This document shows, in pieces, positions 27,014-35,938 of a DNA stretch of 64,000 bases; positions within the stretch are counted from its first letter, which is position 1; each line of letters opens with the position of its first letter. The stretch is from Methylocystis sp. (GTDB lineage Bacteria > Pseudomonadota > Alphaproteobacteria > Rhizobiales > Beijerinckiaceae): positions 62,001-126,000 of the forward strand of contig JADCCX010000008.1 in assembly GCA_020252485.1 (NCBI GenBank), written 5' to 3'. The notes under the pieces are model-generated. The model ran no database searches. It worked only from the letters and a program-made list of their open reading frames with translations, and was not told where the DNA came from. The position numbers and the translations under genes are program-made.

Positions 27014-27468
27014 GCCTGATGCAGGAGCGCGCCCGGCCTCTCCCCCGCTCAGCCTTCCGGCATTTCATTCCGGTCGAGACCCGCTGGCACGACAATGATG
27101 TTTTCGGCCATGTCAACAACGTCGTCTATTATGCCTATTTCGACACGGCGGTGAACCGGCATCTGACGGATGCCGGGCTGCTTGATCCCGGCACATCCCC
27201 GATCGTCGGCCTCGTGGCCGAGACCGGCTGCACCTATTTCGCCAGCATCGCCTTTCCCGAAAGGCTGGAGGTTGGACTGGCGGTCGTCAGGCTCGGCCGG
27301 TCGAGCGTCACCTACCGGCTCGGGCTGTTCCGGGCGGGCGGCGATACCTGTGTGGCGTTCTGCCGCTACACGCATGTCTATGTGGACCGGGCGAGCGGCA
27401 AGGCAGTCGCCATTCCAGAGGCCAACCGGCGGCTGTTCGAGGGGATCGCCGTCGAGGATAAGGCCTGA
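27010..27468 (+). CDS. acyl-CoA thioesterase (4HBT hotdog family)
   Basis: 152 residues with the 4-hydroxybenzoyl-CoA thioesterase signature VETRWHDNDVFGHVNNVVYYAYFD, including the catalytic aspartate. The rest follows the hotdog fold (RLEVGLAVVRLGRSSVTYRLGLF). GTG 27010 overlaps the dehydrogenase stop by 4 bp; an ATG at 27019 is an alternative. It is convergent with the glycosidase gene (30 bp). Confidence 0.88.
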   Translation: MSLMQERARPLPRSAFRHFIPVETRWHDNDVFGHVNNVVYYAYFDTAVNRHLTDAGLLDPGTSPIVGLVAETGCTYFASIAFPERLEVGLAVVRLGRSSVTYRLGLFRAGGDTCVAFCRYTHVYVDRASGKAVAIPEANRRLFEGIAVEDKA

Positions 27469-27498
27469 CGTCGGTTCAATCAGGAGGGGGAATGCGCC

Positions 27499-29283
27499 TT
27501 ACGCTCTGGCCTTCAATCCGCGGTAGCATGCGGCGAGCGCCTCGAAAGCCAGTTTCCGCGTCTCTTTGTCCGCGCCGATCAGCCCCTTGCGGTTGAAGCC
27601 GCGCTGGAAGCCGGTCTGCCGGCGCTCGGTGCGGAAATCATAGAGCAGCCAGGCCGCCAGCCCCACGACATAGGGGGTGGCGGCGATGCGGGTGAATTGC
27701 TGGCGGTAGAATTCCGCCTGCCAATCCTCGGTGAAGAGCACCCGTCCGGCCCCGCGATGGCCGGGGGCGGCATCGGCGCCCGTCTCGCTGATGATCACCG
27801 GCCTGTCGGGACTGGAATTGGCGAGCAGCCGATCCAGGCTGGTGAAATTGGGCTCATACCAGCCGAAATATTCATTGAGCCCGATGACATCGAGATGGGC
27901 GGCAAGCCGGTCCTCGATGGTGAAGGTCTCGCGGTTGATCAGGCAGGCGGCGGCGGTGAGCCGCGACGGATCGAGGCGTTTGGCGGTTGCCGCAAGATCG
28001 GCCATGAAGGCGAGGCGCGCATCGGTATCGGCATTTTCGTTGCCCACGCCCCAGAGGATGATGCTGGCGCGGTTGATGTCGCGCAGGATCAGTTCCGACA
28101 ATTGGTTGCGGGCATCGGCCAGCGTCTCAGGATTGGCGAAATCGATCGCCCAGTAAACCGGCACCTCGGCCCAGAGCATAAAGCCAAGCTCATCCGCCAG
28201 ACGCGGGACCAGCTCGTGGTGAGGATAATGCGAGAGTCTCAGGAAATTGCAGCCGAGCTCGCGCGCATGCTGAAGGCGGCGGCGGATATCCGCCTCATTG
28301 GTGACCTTGCCGAGCGCCAGATCATCCTCATGCACACAGACGCCCTTCAGCCAGACCCGCTTGCCGTTCAGGAGGATATCGGTGCCGCGCGTCGCAACGG
28401 TGCGAAAGCCGATCCGCTCGCTCACGGTGTCGGCGCCGAAGGCGAAGCGGACCTCGTAGAGGCAGGGATTCTCCGGCGACCAGCGTTCGACGGCAGCAGG
28501 GACGAGTGCCGTCCCTCGCCCGGCAACCAGCGGCACGCTCGCCTTCAATCCAAGCTCGGAAATCTGGACTTCCGCCACGCCGGTCACGGGATCAGAGAGT
28601 TCGATCTCGAACCGGATCTGGGCGCTCTCCCCCGTCAGCGCGGCGCTGGCCCGCCGGATGAAAACCCTGGGCAGCCGCACCAAGGCAACCTCCCGGTAGA
28701 GGCCGCCGTAGTTGAACCAGTCGAAATGGTGCATCGGCACGCGGTCCGCCTGCCGCCGGTTCTCGACATAGACCTGCAGCCGGTTGCGGCCGGCCTTCAA
28801 CTGCTCTGTCACCTCGATGCAGAAGGGTGTCGAGCCGCCGCGATGCCCGCCGGCATGCACCCCGTTCAGGAAAACGAGCGCGGCGTAATTGGCCGCACCG
28901 AAGGAGAGGACGATTCGCTCGCCCTCGCCCTCCCCCGGCCAGTCGAACCAGCGCGTGTACCAGGCCCCGCCCTCGAAATAGGTCCATTCGGGCTTAAGCA
29001 CATTCCAGCAGGACGGGACCGGAACAAGATCGCCCGCCTCGATCTCGTAATCCCGCGGCACGGCCCATTGCGAGGGCGGCGTCTCATCGAGCGCGAACCA
29101 GCGCTGGCGCAGGCCTTCATCGAAGAGATCAAGCGTCATCCGCCATTCGCCATCGAGCGAGGTGAGCGTCCGGCCGGCGAGCGTCACCAGCGTTTCGGCC
29201 GTCGCCATGCGCCCGGCGAAGGGCCGCGCGTAATCCTCGTCGTGGAGATGCGCGAAAGGGTCATCGGTCTCCTTGCCGGTCAT
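27499..29283 (-). CDS. glycoside hydrolase family 2 (beta-glucuronidase-like)
   Basis: 594 residues. An N-terminal jelly-roll sugar-binding domain (LDGEWRMTLDLFDEG, YEGGAWYTRWF-like segment) is followed by an immunoglobulin-like domain and a TIM barrel. LKGVCVHEDDLALG and FLRLSHYPHHE are typical of the family. GVGNENADTD contains the predicted acid/base glutamate and IISETGADA the predicted nucleophile. The arrangement is closest to UidA-type beta-glucuronidases. There is no signal peptide, so hydrolysis is cytoplasmic after import by the ABC transporter encoded upstream. It overlaps the preceding gene by 4 bp. Confidence 0.88.
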   Translation of the reverse strand: MTGKETDDPFAHLHDEDYARPFAGRMATAETLVTLAGRTLTSLDGEWRMTLDLFDEGLRQRWFALDETPPSQWAVPRDYEIEAGDLVPVPSCWNVLKPEWTYFEGGAWYTRWFDWPGEGEGERIVLSFGAANYAALVFLNGVHAGGHRGGSTPFCIEVTEQLKAGRNRLQVYVENRRQADRVPMHHFDWFNYGGLYREVALVRLPRVFIRRASAALTGESAQIRFEIELSDPVTGVAEVQISELGLKASVPLVAGRGTALVPAAVERWSPENPCLYEVRFAFGADTVSERIGFRTVATRGTDILLNGKRVWLKGVCVHEDDLALGKVTNEADIRRRLQHARELGCNFLRLSHYPHHELVPRLADELGFMLWAEVPVYWAIDFANPETLADARNQLSELILRDINRASIILWGVGNENADTDARLAFMADLAATAKRLDPSRLTAAACLINRETFTIEDRLAAHLDVIGLNEYFGWYEPNFTSLDRLLANSSPDRPVIISETGADAAPGHRGAGRVLFTEDWQAEFYRQQFTRIAATPYVVGLAAWLLYDFRTERRQTGFQRGFNRKGLIGADKETRKLAFEALAACYRGLKARA

Positions 29284-30431
29284 GGCGCGGAAGGTCCGCT
29301 AGCCAGCCGATAGCCGATGCCGGTCATCCGCCGGAAGCGCCAGTTCCAGCGCTTGGGCCAGAGCACGTCGGCGATCATCGCGATGGCGATCCAGCGGAAC
29401 CAGGTGGCGAAGGTGTTGGAATGGCCCTGCGGCTCCGCATAGCCCTTCACCCAGCCGTCCTGCCGCCGCGTTCCCTCCCGGACATCGCAGAAGCCGCCAT
29501 CGGCGTTCTGGAACGCCAGCAGCGCCTCAAGCATCGTCGTGAGCCATGCCTCGACTTCATTGCGCCGGTGGTCGAGCAGCTGCAAGCCATGGACCAGCAC
29601 ATCGACCGCATCGACATCGATGCAGGCGCTGTCGATGACCGGCGGCAGCGACAGGCAATAATCGACCGCCTTGTCCTGCCCTTCGAGCGGGCGGCCCTCG
29701 TGATACCAGATGTGGAAATTATGCATCGAGCCCGCGAAAGCATGCAGCAGCCGTGTCCGGTCGGACAATTGGCCCACGCCCCAGAAGCCCGTGGTGGGCT
29801 CGCGCAGCCGGTCATGCCAGGCATAGAGGATGTCGAGCGCGGCATTGACCCTCGCCTGCAGCGCCTGACCGCCGTCGCGCCGCAGGAGCAGCAGGAAGCT
29901 CGCGAGATTAACGATGTTGTTCCCCTCCTGCCAGGGGTCGCGCAGATCGCGGTCGGCGAGCCAGGCCTTGAGCGTGAGCGGATCGAGCCAGGGTTCAGCG
30001 AAAGCCAGATTTGGCTGCCGGCCGGGCTCCAGCGCATCGATGGCGCCGAGGCTGTAGTTCGTCACATGCCAGTCTATATAGCGCCAGGTCTCGCCGATGT
30101 CGGGCTTCTTAAAGACGCCATCGTCACTCATGCCGGGCACGCGGAACCGCCCGTCGGGGAGCCGGTGCGATTCGAGCCAGGCGACGAGCCGGGCGCGATC
30201 CTTGGCCGGCCAGCCATCCAGCCCGCAAAGCAGATCAAGACACATGATCCCGTTGTAAGTGCCGGGGAGCAGCATGCCGGGCCAGGCCGCCTCGTCGTGG
30301 AGCGCGCTGATCCGCAGCACGCCTCCGGGCTGGCCCGTCGCCTGCATGGCGCTGAGCCATTCCAGCGTGCGGTGCCGGGCTATATCGATTCCCTCGGCCA
30401 GCCGATCCTGCCTTTCGAGCCTCTTCAACAT
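29280..30431 (-). CDS. uncharacterised alpha-helical protein in the glycosidase operon
   Basis: 383 residues, no signal peptide or membrane helix. The sequence shows repeated tryptophan-rich helices with phrases such as LLCGLDGWPAKDRARLVAWL, SHRLPDGRFRVPG, LAFQNADGGFCDVREG and FATWFRWIAIAM. These are reminiscent of alpha/alpha-toroid proteins (squalene cyclase/prenyltransferase-like repeats, also used by several polysaccharide lyases and glycosidases). It starts 4 bp after the permease stop and overlaps the GH2 gene, so it is tightly co-expressed. A role in sugar chain breakage or modification is inferred from context only. Confidence 0.6.
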   Translation of the reverse strand: MLKRLERQDRLAEGIDIARHRTLEWLSAMQATGQPGGVLRISALHDEAAWPGMLLPGTYNGIMCLDLLCGLDGWPAKDRARLVAWLESHRLPDGRFRVPGMSDDGVFKKPDIGETWRYIDWHVTNYSLGAIDALEPGRQPNLAFAEPWLDPLTLKAWLADRDLRDPWQEGNNIVNLASFLLLLRRDGGQALQARVNAALDILYAWHDRLREPTTGFWGVGQLSDRTRLLHAFAGSMHNFHIWYHEGRPLEGQDKAVDYCLSLPPVIDSACIDVDAVDVLVHGLQLLDHRRNEVEAWLTTMLEALLAFQNADGGFCDVREGTRRQDGWVKGYAEPQGHSNTFATWFRWIAIAMIADVLWPKRWNWRFRRMTGIGYRLASGPSAP

Positions 30432-30435
30432 CGCA

Positions 30436-31278
30436 TCATCCCTTGACGGCCCCGGAGGCCATGCCTTCCATCACGCGCTTCTGCGCGAGCAGGAACAGCA
30501 CGGCGACGGGCAGCGTGGTCAGCACGGCGAGCGCCATGATCCCCTGGAAATTGGAGCCAAGCTCGCTGTTCATCGAAAGCAGCGCCACCGGCAGCGTATA
30601 GGTGTCCGGCGAACGCGAGATCACCAGGATCGGGAACCATTGCGACCAGTTGAGCAGGAAGGTGATCAGCGCGACCGTCGCCGTGATCGGCGCGGCCATG
30701 GGCAGCACGATCCTGAACAGCACCTGCAACTCGTTCGCGCCATCGATGATCCCCGCTTCGATCACCTCGCCGGGAGTGGCGCGGAAGAATTGCTCGAAGA
30801 GAAAGAACTGGATCGGCCCGAGCGCCAAAAACAGGATGATCCCGGCATAGGAGCCAAGCAGCCCCAGCTTGAACATCACGAGATAGACCGGGATGACGAG
30901 CAGCATATAGGGATACATGATGGTTACGAGAAACCCGTAGCGCAGGAGGCGGAAACCCGGCAGGTCCGGCCGGCGCACCAATGCATAGGCGCCCAGCGAC
31001 GTGATCACGACCGAGAGCAGCGTGGACAGGCTGGTGATCAGCAGGGAATTCCAGACATAGACCCAGAGTTCGACGCCGCCGACCCGCCCGATCTCGGTGA
31101 AGATCGACAGATCGAAGCGTTCCGGCCACAGCCTGAGCGGATCGCTCATGATGGCGCGCGTCGGGCGGAAGGCGCTGACCAGCATCCACCAATAGGGATA
31201 GAGGAAGAGCAGGCTGACCACGGTGGCGATCACATAGGCCAGCGCCTGGAGCCCGCGATGGGGAGGCCGGCCGCTCAT
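30436..31278 (-). CDS. carbohydrate ABC transporter permease (MalG/CUT1 type)
   Basis: 280 residues with six hydrophobic helices and the inner-membrane EAA loop (EAGIIDGANELQVLFRIVLPM). FFRATPGEVIEA just before it is also typical. The N-terminus (VVSLLFLYPYWWMLVSAFRP) matches CUT1 MalG-type permeases. ATG 31278 is chosen because it overlaps the stop of the first permease gene as ATGA; the open frame extends to 31557 but in the wrong reading for the family. Confidence 0.9.
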   Translation of the reverse strand: MSGRPPHRGLQALAYVIATVVSLLFLYPYWWMLVSAFRPTRAIMSDPLRLWPERFDLSIFTEIGRVGGVELWVYVWNSLLITSLSTLLSVVITSLGAYALVRRPDLPGFRLLRYGFLVTIMYPYMLLVIPVYLVMFKLGLLGSYAGIILFLALGPIQFFLFEQFFRATPGEVIEAGIIDGANELQVLFRIVLPMAAPITATVALITFLLNWSQWFPILVISRSPDTYTLPVALLSMNSELGSNFQGIMALAVLTTLPVAVLFLLAQKRVMEGMASGAVKG

Positions 31279-32165
31279 CGCTTCGCCCCCTTCTCGCCGA
31301 TCAGGAAGGCGCTCATCGAGATCGTGATCACGATGGCGAACAGGATGGTGGCCATGGCCGTCGCCTCGCCGTAGCGGCCCTGATCGAAGAGCTGATAGGC
31401 GTAATAGGTGACGAAGTTGGTCTGGTCGTTGGGTCCGCCCTTGGTCATGACCACAACCACGGTGAAAGTCTTGAGGAACTGGATCAGCGCATAGACTGTA
31501 TTGATGACGAGCGCGGGACGCAGCTGCGGCAGGATCACATAGCGCCAGCGCTGCCATGTCGTTGCGCCATCGATATGCGCCGCTTCTTCGAGCGCCTTGT
31601 CGCGGATCGCGAGGTTGGCGAGAAAGATGATCATGTAGAAGCCGGCATGATGCCAGAGTTCGGCGATCAGCAGCGACAGCATCGCGGTATCGGCGCTGGA
31701 GAGGCCGGAGAAGGCGGGCAGGCCCAGCATCTTCAGCAAGGCGTTCAGCGCCCCGAACGAGCGGTCATAGAGCCAGCGCCAGACCACATAGCCCGCGACA
31801 TCCGGCGTCACCACCGGCAGGAAGATGGCGAGCCTGAAGAAGAGATTGCCCCGCTTGATGAGCGTCGAATCCAGCAGCACCGCGAAGGCCAGCGCGAAGG
31901 CGAGGTTCGCCAGGACCGAGAGCGCGGTATAGACGAGCGTCCGCCAGAGCGAGGCCAGAAAGATCGGATCGGCGAAAACCGTGAAGTAATTGGCGAAGCC
32001 GACATAGGTGGGGTTTGGTCTCAGCGCGGTGGCGGAAGCCGTGAACGACACCTGGATCGACAGCAGGATGGGCCAGACGCCGAAAAGGATCGTCAGCGCG
32101 GCGAAGGGCAGGACGAACAGATAGAATATTCGGCCACGCCAGATGGTGTCGAGAGCGGCATTCAT
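31275..32165 (-). CDS. carbohydrate ABC transporter permease (MalF/CUT1 type)
   Basis: 296 residues with six membrane helices. FLFVLPFAALTILFGVWPILLSI-type N-terminus (LFVLPFAALTILFG) and the EAA motif EEAAHIDGATTWQRWRYVILP identify a MalF-type partner permease. It is the second gene of the operon, 55 bp after the binding-protein gene, with a strong hairpin in the gap. It should form a heterodimer with the product of the next gene. Confidence 0.9.
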   Translation of the reverse strand: MNAALDTIWRGRIFYLFVLPFAALTILFGVWPILLSIQVSFTASATALRPNPTYVGFANYFTVFADPIFLASLWRTLVYTALSVLANLAFALAFAVLLDSTLIKRGNLFFRLAIFLPVVTPDVAGYVVWRWLYDRSFGALNALLKMLGLPAFSGLSSADTAMLSLLIAELWHHAGFYMIIFLANLAIRDKALEEAAHIDGATTWQRWRYVILPQLRPALVINTVYALIQFLKTFTVVVVMTKGGPNDQTNFVTYYAYQLFDQGRYGEATAMATILFAIVITISMSAFLIGEKGAKR

Positions 32166-32183
32166 GTGGCGCTTCCGCGTGCC

Positions 32184-32211
32184 GGCGAGGCGGGATTTCG
32201 CCCGCCTCGCC
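32184..32211 (-). repeat. strong hairpin between binding-protein and permease genes
   Basis: GGCGAGGCGGG (32184-32194) and CCCGCCTCGCC (32201-32211) form a perfect 11-bp stem with a 6-base loop. It lies 10 bp beyond the stop codon of the binding-protein gene and 19 bp before the first permease. No T-run follows. In ABC operons such a hairpin often protects the binding-protein mRNA and sets its excess over the permeases. Confidence 0.75.
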
Positions 32212-32220
32212 TGGCCGCCG

Positions 32221-33501
32221 CTAACCCTTCAGTTTTGCCGCAAGCTCCCGCATTTCCTTCGCCGTTTCGGCGATGAAAGCCTTCCAGTCCGCTGGCGGAT
32301 TGGAAATGCCCGACAGCAGCTTGCGATGGAAGGCGGCTTCAAGCTCCGGATAGAAGGAATGAATCGACTCCGGGAAATCATAGGCCACGAGCTTGTGCCC
32401 GGCCTTGGCGAAATATTGCGAGCGGGGCGAGAGCGTCGAGACATCGAGATCCTTGCGCACTGCGGCGCCGACGTTCTCGAGCGAAGCCTGCTGCGCTGGC
32501 TTGCTCAGCATGAACTGGGCGAATTCGATGGCCAGCGCCTTGTTCGGCGCATTCTCCGGCACGGCGATGCCGCGCATGCCGCCGATCACCACCGCGTTCT
32601 CCCGGTCGGCCGCGAACTTCGGCCAGGGACCGGAAACGAAATCGCCGTTCAGCACATTGGCGCCATCCCATTTCTTCACGTTCCAGTCGCCGACGCGGAA
32701 CATGCCGCCGCGGCCGCCTTCGATCACCTGATACATTTCGCCGAAGGAATGGTTGATCGTGTCGGGGGCCACGAACTTGTGGGTGGAATAGGTCTTCAGG
32801 AACTCTTCCAGCACCTGCGCATGGGCAGGCTGATCGATCGTGATCTTGCCGTCAGGGTCGATCAGCGTGTGACGCAGCCCTGAGCCGAAGGTGAAGAGAT
32901 CGAGCATGTGGATGAGATCGCGCGGCTTCGCCGCCTGCAGCGCCATCCCGAAAGTATCGGCCTGTCCGTTGCCGTCAGGGTCCTTGTCGCGGAAGGCGAC
33001 AGCCAGAACCTTCACCTCATCCCAATTGTCGGGGAACTTGCCGCCGTTCTTGTCGAGCCAGCTCTTGCGCACGCCGAAAGCCATTTGCACGCGCTGGATG
33101 GGAATGATGATCTGCCTGCCCTTGAATGTCGCGACCCTGAGGTCATCCTCGCTGAGGAAGGCCTTGTCGTTCACTGCGGCGAGCGCCGCCTTCAAATCCA
33201 TGACCTTGCCGGTCTGGTTCTGGATGCGGATCACCCGCTCGTAATTGTTGAAGATCAGGTTGGGCGCCGTATCCGTGTTCAACGCGCTGATGACCCGGCC
33301 AAACCACTGGTCTGTCGGGAAGCTGAGCGACCGCACCGTGACACCCGGCTTCGTTTTGGCGAATTCGGCGCCCATCGCCTCGAACCACTTGATGCCGTTG
33401 TCGCCGAGATCGTGCCAGACTGTCAGCTGCTGCGCCTTCGCAGGAGATATGCTGAGAGCGGCAACCACGGCCGCGCCCAAGAATCTGCTCAGAATTCCCA
33501 T
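32221..33501 (-). CDS. extracellular carbohydrate-binding protein (ABC transporter)
   Basis: ATG 33501 follows GGGAGGAGAGAC and gives 426 residues. A signal peptide (FLGAAVVAALSISPAKA) precedes QQLTVWHDLGDNGIKWFEAMG, the usual start of family-1 sugar-binding proteins. Later parts such as WFGRVISALNTDTAPNLIFNNYE and FAQFMLSKPAQQASL fit the same class. It is the first gene of a five-gene operon (binding protein, two permeases, helical protein, GH2). The operon has no MalK-type ATPase, so an ATPase encoded elsewhere must serve it. Confidence 0.9.
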   Translation of the reverse strand: MGILSRFLGAAVVAALSISPAKAQQLTVWHDLGDNGIKWFEAMGAEFAKTKPGVTVRSLSFPTDQWFGRVISALNTDTAPNLIFNNYERVIRIQNQTGKVMDLKAALAAVNDKAFLSEDDLRVATFKGRQIIIPIQRVQMAFGVRKSWLDKNGGKFPDNWDEVKVLAVAFRDKDPDGNGQADTFGMALQAAKPRDLIHMLDLFTFGSGLRHTLIDPDGKITIDQPAHAQVLEEFLKTYSTHKFVAPDTINHSFGEMYQVIEGGRGGMFRVGDWNVKKWDGANVLNGDFVSGPWPKFAADRENAVVIGGMRGIAVPENAPNKALAIEFAQFMLSKPAQQASLENVGAAVRKDLDVSTLSPRSQYFAKAGHKLVAYDFPESIHSFYPELEAAFHRKLLSGISNPPADWKAFIAETAKEMRELAAKLKG

Positions 33502-33621
33502 GTCTCTCCTCCCAGAGTGAACCGCCCTCTTGACGAAGTGCGTTACGTGAAGATCGTCTTCGTCAGGATGATGCCTGATGGCCACGGCACCGGCAAGGTG
33601 TCGGCCAATACCGGATCAACC

Positions 33622-34455
33622 TCAATAGGTGATCCGGGCCAGCGCTCTCAGCCGTCCCGGCGTCGCCGCGGGGAACCCGAAGAATTCGAGATAGGCCGGG
33701 ATCATTTCATAGAGCATGTCGATTCCCACCTGCACCGCGCAGCCCCGCGCCCGGGCGGCGGTGAGGAAAGCGGTCATCTCCTGCTTCATCACGACCTCGC
33801 CGACGAAGCTCTCTGGCGCGATCCGGGCCACGTCGACCGGCATGGGATCGTCCGCCCGCATGCCAAGCGGCGTAGCGTTGACGATGATATCGTAGCCGGC
33901 GGGGTCATTAGCCCCCGTCGAGATTGTCAGCGCGGGATAGTGCCGCGTCAGGCGCTTCGCCAGACCATCGACGCTGGCGGTGCTGAGGTCATGGAGGCCG
34001 ATGCGGCCAAGTCCCGCCCCGGCAAGGGACGCCGCGATCGCCGAGCCGACGCCGCCAGCGCCGACGACAAGCGCCGACTGGCCGGAAACCGGCAGCCCCT
34101 TGCGTCTGAGTCCCCGCACGAAGCCCTCGCCATCGAACATATCGCCGATCAGCGCGCCATCGGCGCGCCGCCTGACTGCGTTGCATGAACCGGCAATTCT
34201 GGCTGCGACCGATATATCGTCGAGCCTATCCAGCACGGTGATCTTGTGCGGCATGGTGATGAGCGCGCCATGGACGTTCGACATGGCGAAGATCTGCGGC
34301 AGGGCGACGGCGAAATGCTCCGCCTTGACGCCCATCGGCACCACGCAGGCGTTGAACCCGATGCTCTCGAAATAGGGATTGTAGATCATCGGCGCCTTGA
34401 AGGCCGATGTCGGGTAACCAATGTGGGCGATGAGCTGGGTGGAGCCGTCGAGCAT
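33622..34455 (-). CDS. divergent shikimate dehydrogenase-like oxidoreductase
   Basis: 277 residues with the AroE fold. The catalytic lysine sits in ALITMPHKI, and VVGAGGVGSAIAASLAGAGLG is the NADP-binding loop. IIVNATPLGMRADDP follows and GIDMLYEMIPAYLEFFG closes the domain. Two AroE signatures are changed: the shikimate-binding S-K-S/L-S-P stretch reads TSAFKAPMIYN, and the N-T-D-x-x-G segment reads MFDGEGF. A quinate/shikimate-related or other hydroxy-acid substrate is therefore likelier than housekeeping AroE. Its ATG shares one base with the livF stop (TGATG), tying it to the transporter operon. Confidence 0.82.
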   Translation of the reverse strand: MLDGSTQLIAHIGYPTSAFKAPMIYNPYFESIGFNACVVPMGVKAEHFAVALPQIFAMSNVHGALITMPHKITVLDRLDDISVAARIAGSCNAVRRRADGALIGDMFDGEGFVRGLRRKGLPVSGQSALVVGAGGVGSAIAASLAGAGLGRIGLHDLSTASVDGLAKRLTRHYPALTISTGANDPAGYDIIVNATPLGMRADDPMPVDVARIAPESFVGEVVMKQEMTAFLTAARARGCAVQVGIDMLYEMIPAYLEFFGFPAATPGRLRALARITY

Positions 34456-35198
34456 CAGCCGGCCTCCGCCATGGCGCCGCCCAGGAACAATTGCGCCACG
34501 CGCGGATCATTGAGGATGTCGCGCGCCGGGCCATGCATGCGAGTCTGGCCCAGTTCAAGCACAAGGCCATCGTCGGATATCTCGAGCGCCGAGCGGGCGT
34601 TCTGCTCCACCATCAGGATGGTGACGCCCTTGTTGCGCAGTTCCGTGAGGATGCCGAAGGTTTCCTGCACCAGCAGAGGCGACAATCCGATGGAAGGCTC
34701 GTCGATCAGGATCAGCTTCGGATCGAGCAGGAGCCCGCGCATGATCTCGAGCTGCTTCTGTTGCCCGCCGGACAGCGTGGAGGCTTGAGCATTCGCCTTG
34801 AGACGAAGCGTGGGGAAACGGTCGAGCGCCGCTTCGATCCGGGCGGGCATATCTGTGATGTCCGGACCCGCCGCCACCGCCCCGAACTCCAGGTTGTGGC
34901 GCACCGACAATTCCGGGAAGATGTTGCGGCCCTGCGGCACATAGACGATGCCGGCTTCCAGCAGCTTGCGCGGCGTCCAGCCCGTGATGTCGCGGCCCTC
35001 GTAGCGGATGGAGCCGCCGGAGAGGTTGAGCAGGCCGAAAATCGCCTTGAACACGGTCGATTTTCCCGCGCCATTGGGACCGATGATCGTGGTGATCGCG
35101 CCGCGGCGGATCCTGAACGAGGTCCCGTTCAGAATGGTGATGCGGCCATAGCCGCCAACCACCTTGTCGAGTTCGAGGATGGGATCGGCCATCGTCAA
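34455..35198 (-). CDS. livF: branched-chain-type ABC transporter ATPase, LivF
   Basis: 247 residues: Walker A GPNGAGKST, LSGGQQKQLEIMRGLL signature, Walker B LILIDEPSIGL and the LivF-typical YVPQGRNIFPELSVRHNLE. It pairs with LivG on the cytoplasmic face of the permease. It overlaps livG by 4 bp and the dehydrogenase-like gene by 1 bp. Confidence 0.92.
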   Translation of the reverse strand: MTMADPILELDKVVGGYGRITILNGTSFRIRRGAITTIIGPNGAGKSTVFKAIFGLLNLSGGSIRYEGRDITGWTPRKLLEAGIVYVPQGRNIFPELSVRHNLEFGAVAAGPDITDMPARIEAALDRFPTLRLKANAQASTLSGGQQKQLEIMRGLLLDPKLILIDEPSIGLSPLLVQETFGILTELRNKGVTILMVEQNARSALEISDDGLVLELGQTRMHGPARDILNDPRVAQLFLGGAMAEAG

Positions 35199-35938
35199 TG
35201 ACCCAGATAGGCGTCGATGACCGCCGGATTGGCGCGGATCTCCGCTGGCGTGCCGACGGCCAGAACCTTTCCCTCGGCCATGACGAGAACGCGTGTGCAG
35301 AGCGACATGACGAAATCCATATTGTGCTCGATCACCACGAAGGTGGCGCCCGCTTCCGCGTTCATCGCCTTCAGCCGCTCCTTGAGATCGCCAAGCATCG
35401 TGAGATTGACGCCGCCCGCCGGCTCGTCAAGCAGCACCAGCCGCGGCCCGGCCATGAAGGCCATCGCAGCGTCAAGCAGTTTCTGCTGGCCGTAGGAAAG
35501 GCCGCCGGCACGCGCATCGGCCAGATGCTGGAGCTTGAAGAAGCCGATCATGCGGTCGGCGGCCGCTGTCAGACCTGCGTCGCGCGGGCCAAAGAGGCGG
35601 CCGAGCATCGTGCCCTGATGCTCCTGTCCGGCGAGGATCAGGTTCTCGCGGACCGATAGCTCAGGAAAGACCTGAAGGAGCTGGAAGGTGCGGCTGACGC
35701 CGCGCCGGTTCATGTCTTCGGGGTTCAGCCCCGTGACATCCGCGCCGTCGAGCTTGACGCGACCCGCCGTCGGCAAGAGCTGGCCGAGGATGCAATTGAA
35801 CAGTGTGGACTTGCCGCAGCCGTTCGGCCCGATGATGCCGAGGATCTCGCCCTCTTCCACCGTGAAGCTGACGCCATCGACGGCGGCGATCCCGCCGAAG
35901 TGCTTTCTCACGCCCTCGACCTCAAGCACTGTCGCCAT
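35195..35938 (-). CDS. livG: branched-chain-type ABC transporter ATPase, LivG
   Basis: The open frame runs to 36994, but the protein starts at ATG 35938 (MATVLEVEGVRKHFGGI), giving 247 residues. Walker A is GPNGCGKST, the signature LSYGQQKLLDAAMA and Walker B LVLLDEPAGGV; GVSRTFQLLQVFPELSV is typical of LivG. The ATG shares a base with the livM stop (TGATG). Confidence 0.92.
   Translation of the reverse strand: MATVLEVEGVRKHFGGIAAVDGVSFTVEEGEILGIIGPNGCGKSTLFNCILGQLLPTAGRVKLDGADVTGLNPEDMNRRGVSRTFQLLQVFPELSVRENLILAGQEHQGTMLGRLFGPRDAGLTAAADRMIGFFKLQHLADARAGGLSYGQQKLLDAAMAFMAGPRLVLLDEPAGGVNLTMLGDLKERLKAMNAEAGATFVVIEHNMDFVMSLCTRVLVMAEGKVLAVGTPAEIRANPAVIDAYLGH

Noticed and set aside
27697-29313. 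538-codon open frame on the plus strand
   Set aside because: Antisense to the GH2 gene; no domain and typical shadow composition.
32908-34188. 426-codon open frame on the plus strand
   Set aside because: Runs antisense through two genes with clear families (sugar-binding protein and AroE-like), so it is a composition artefact.
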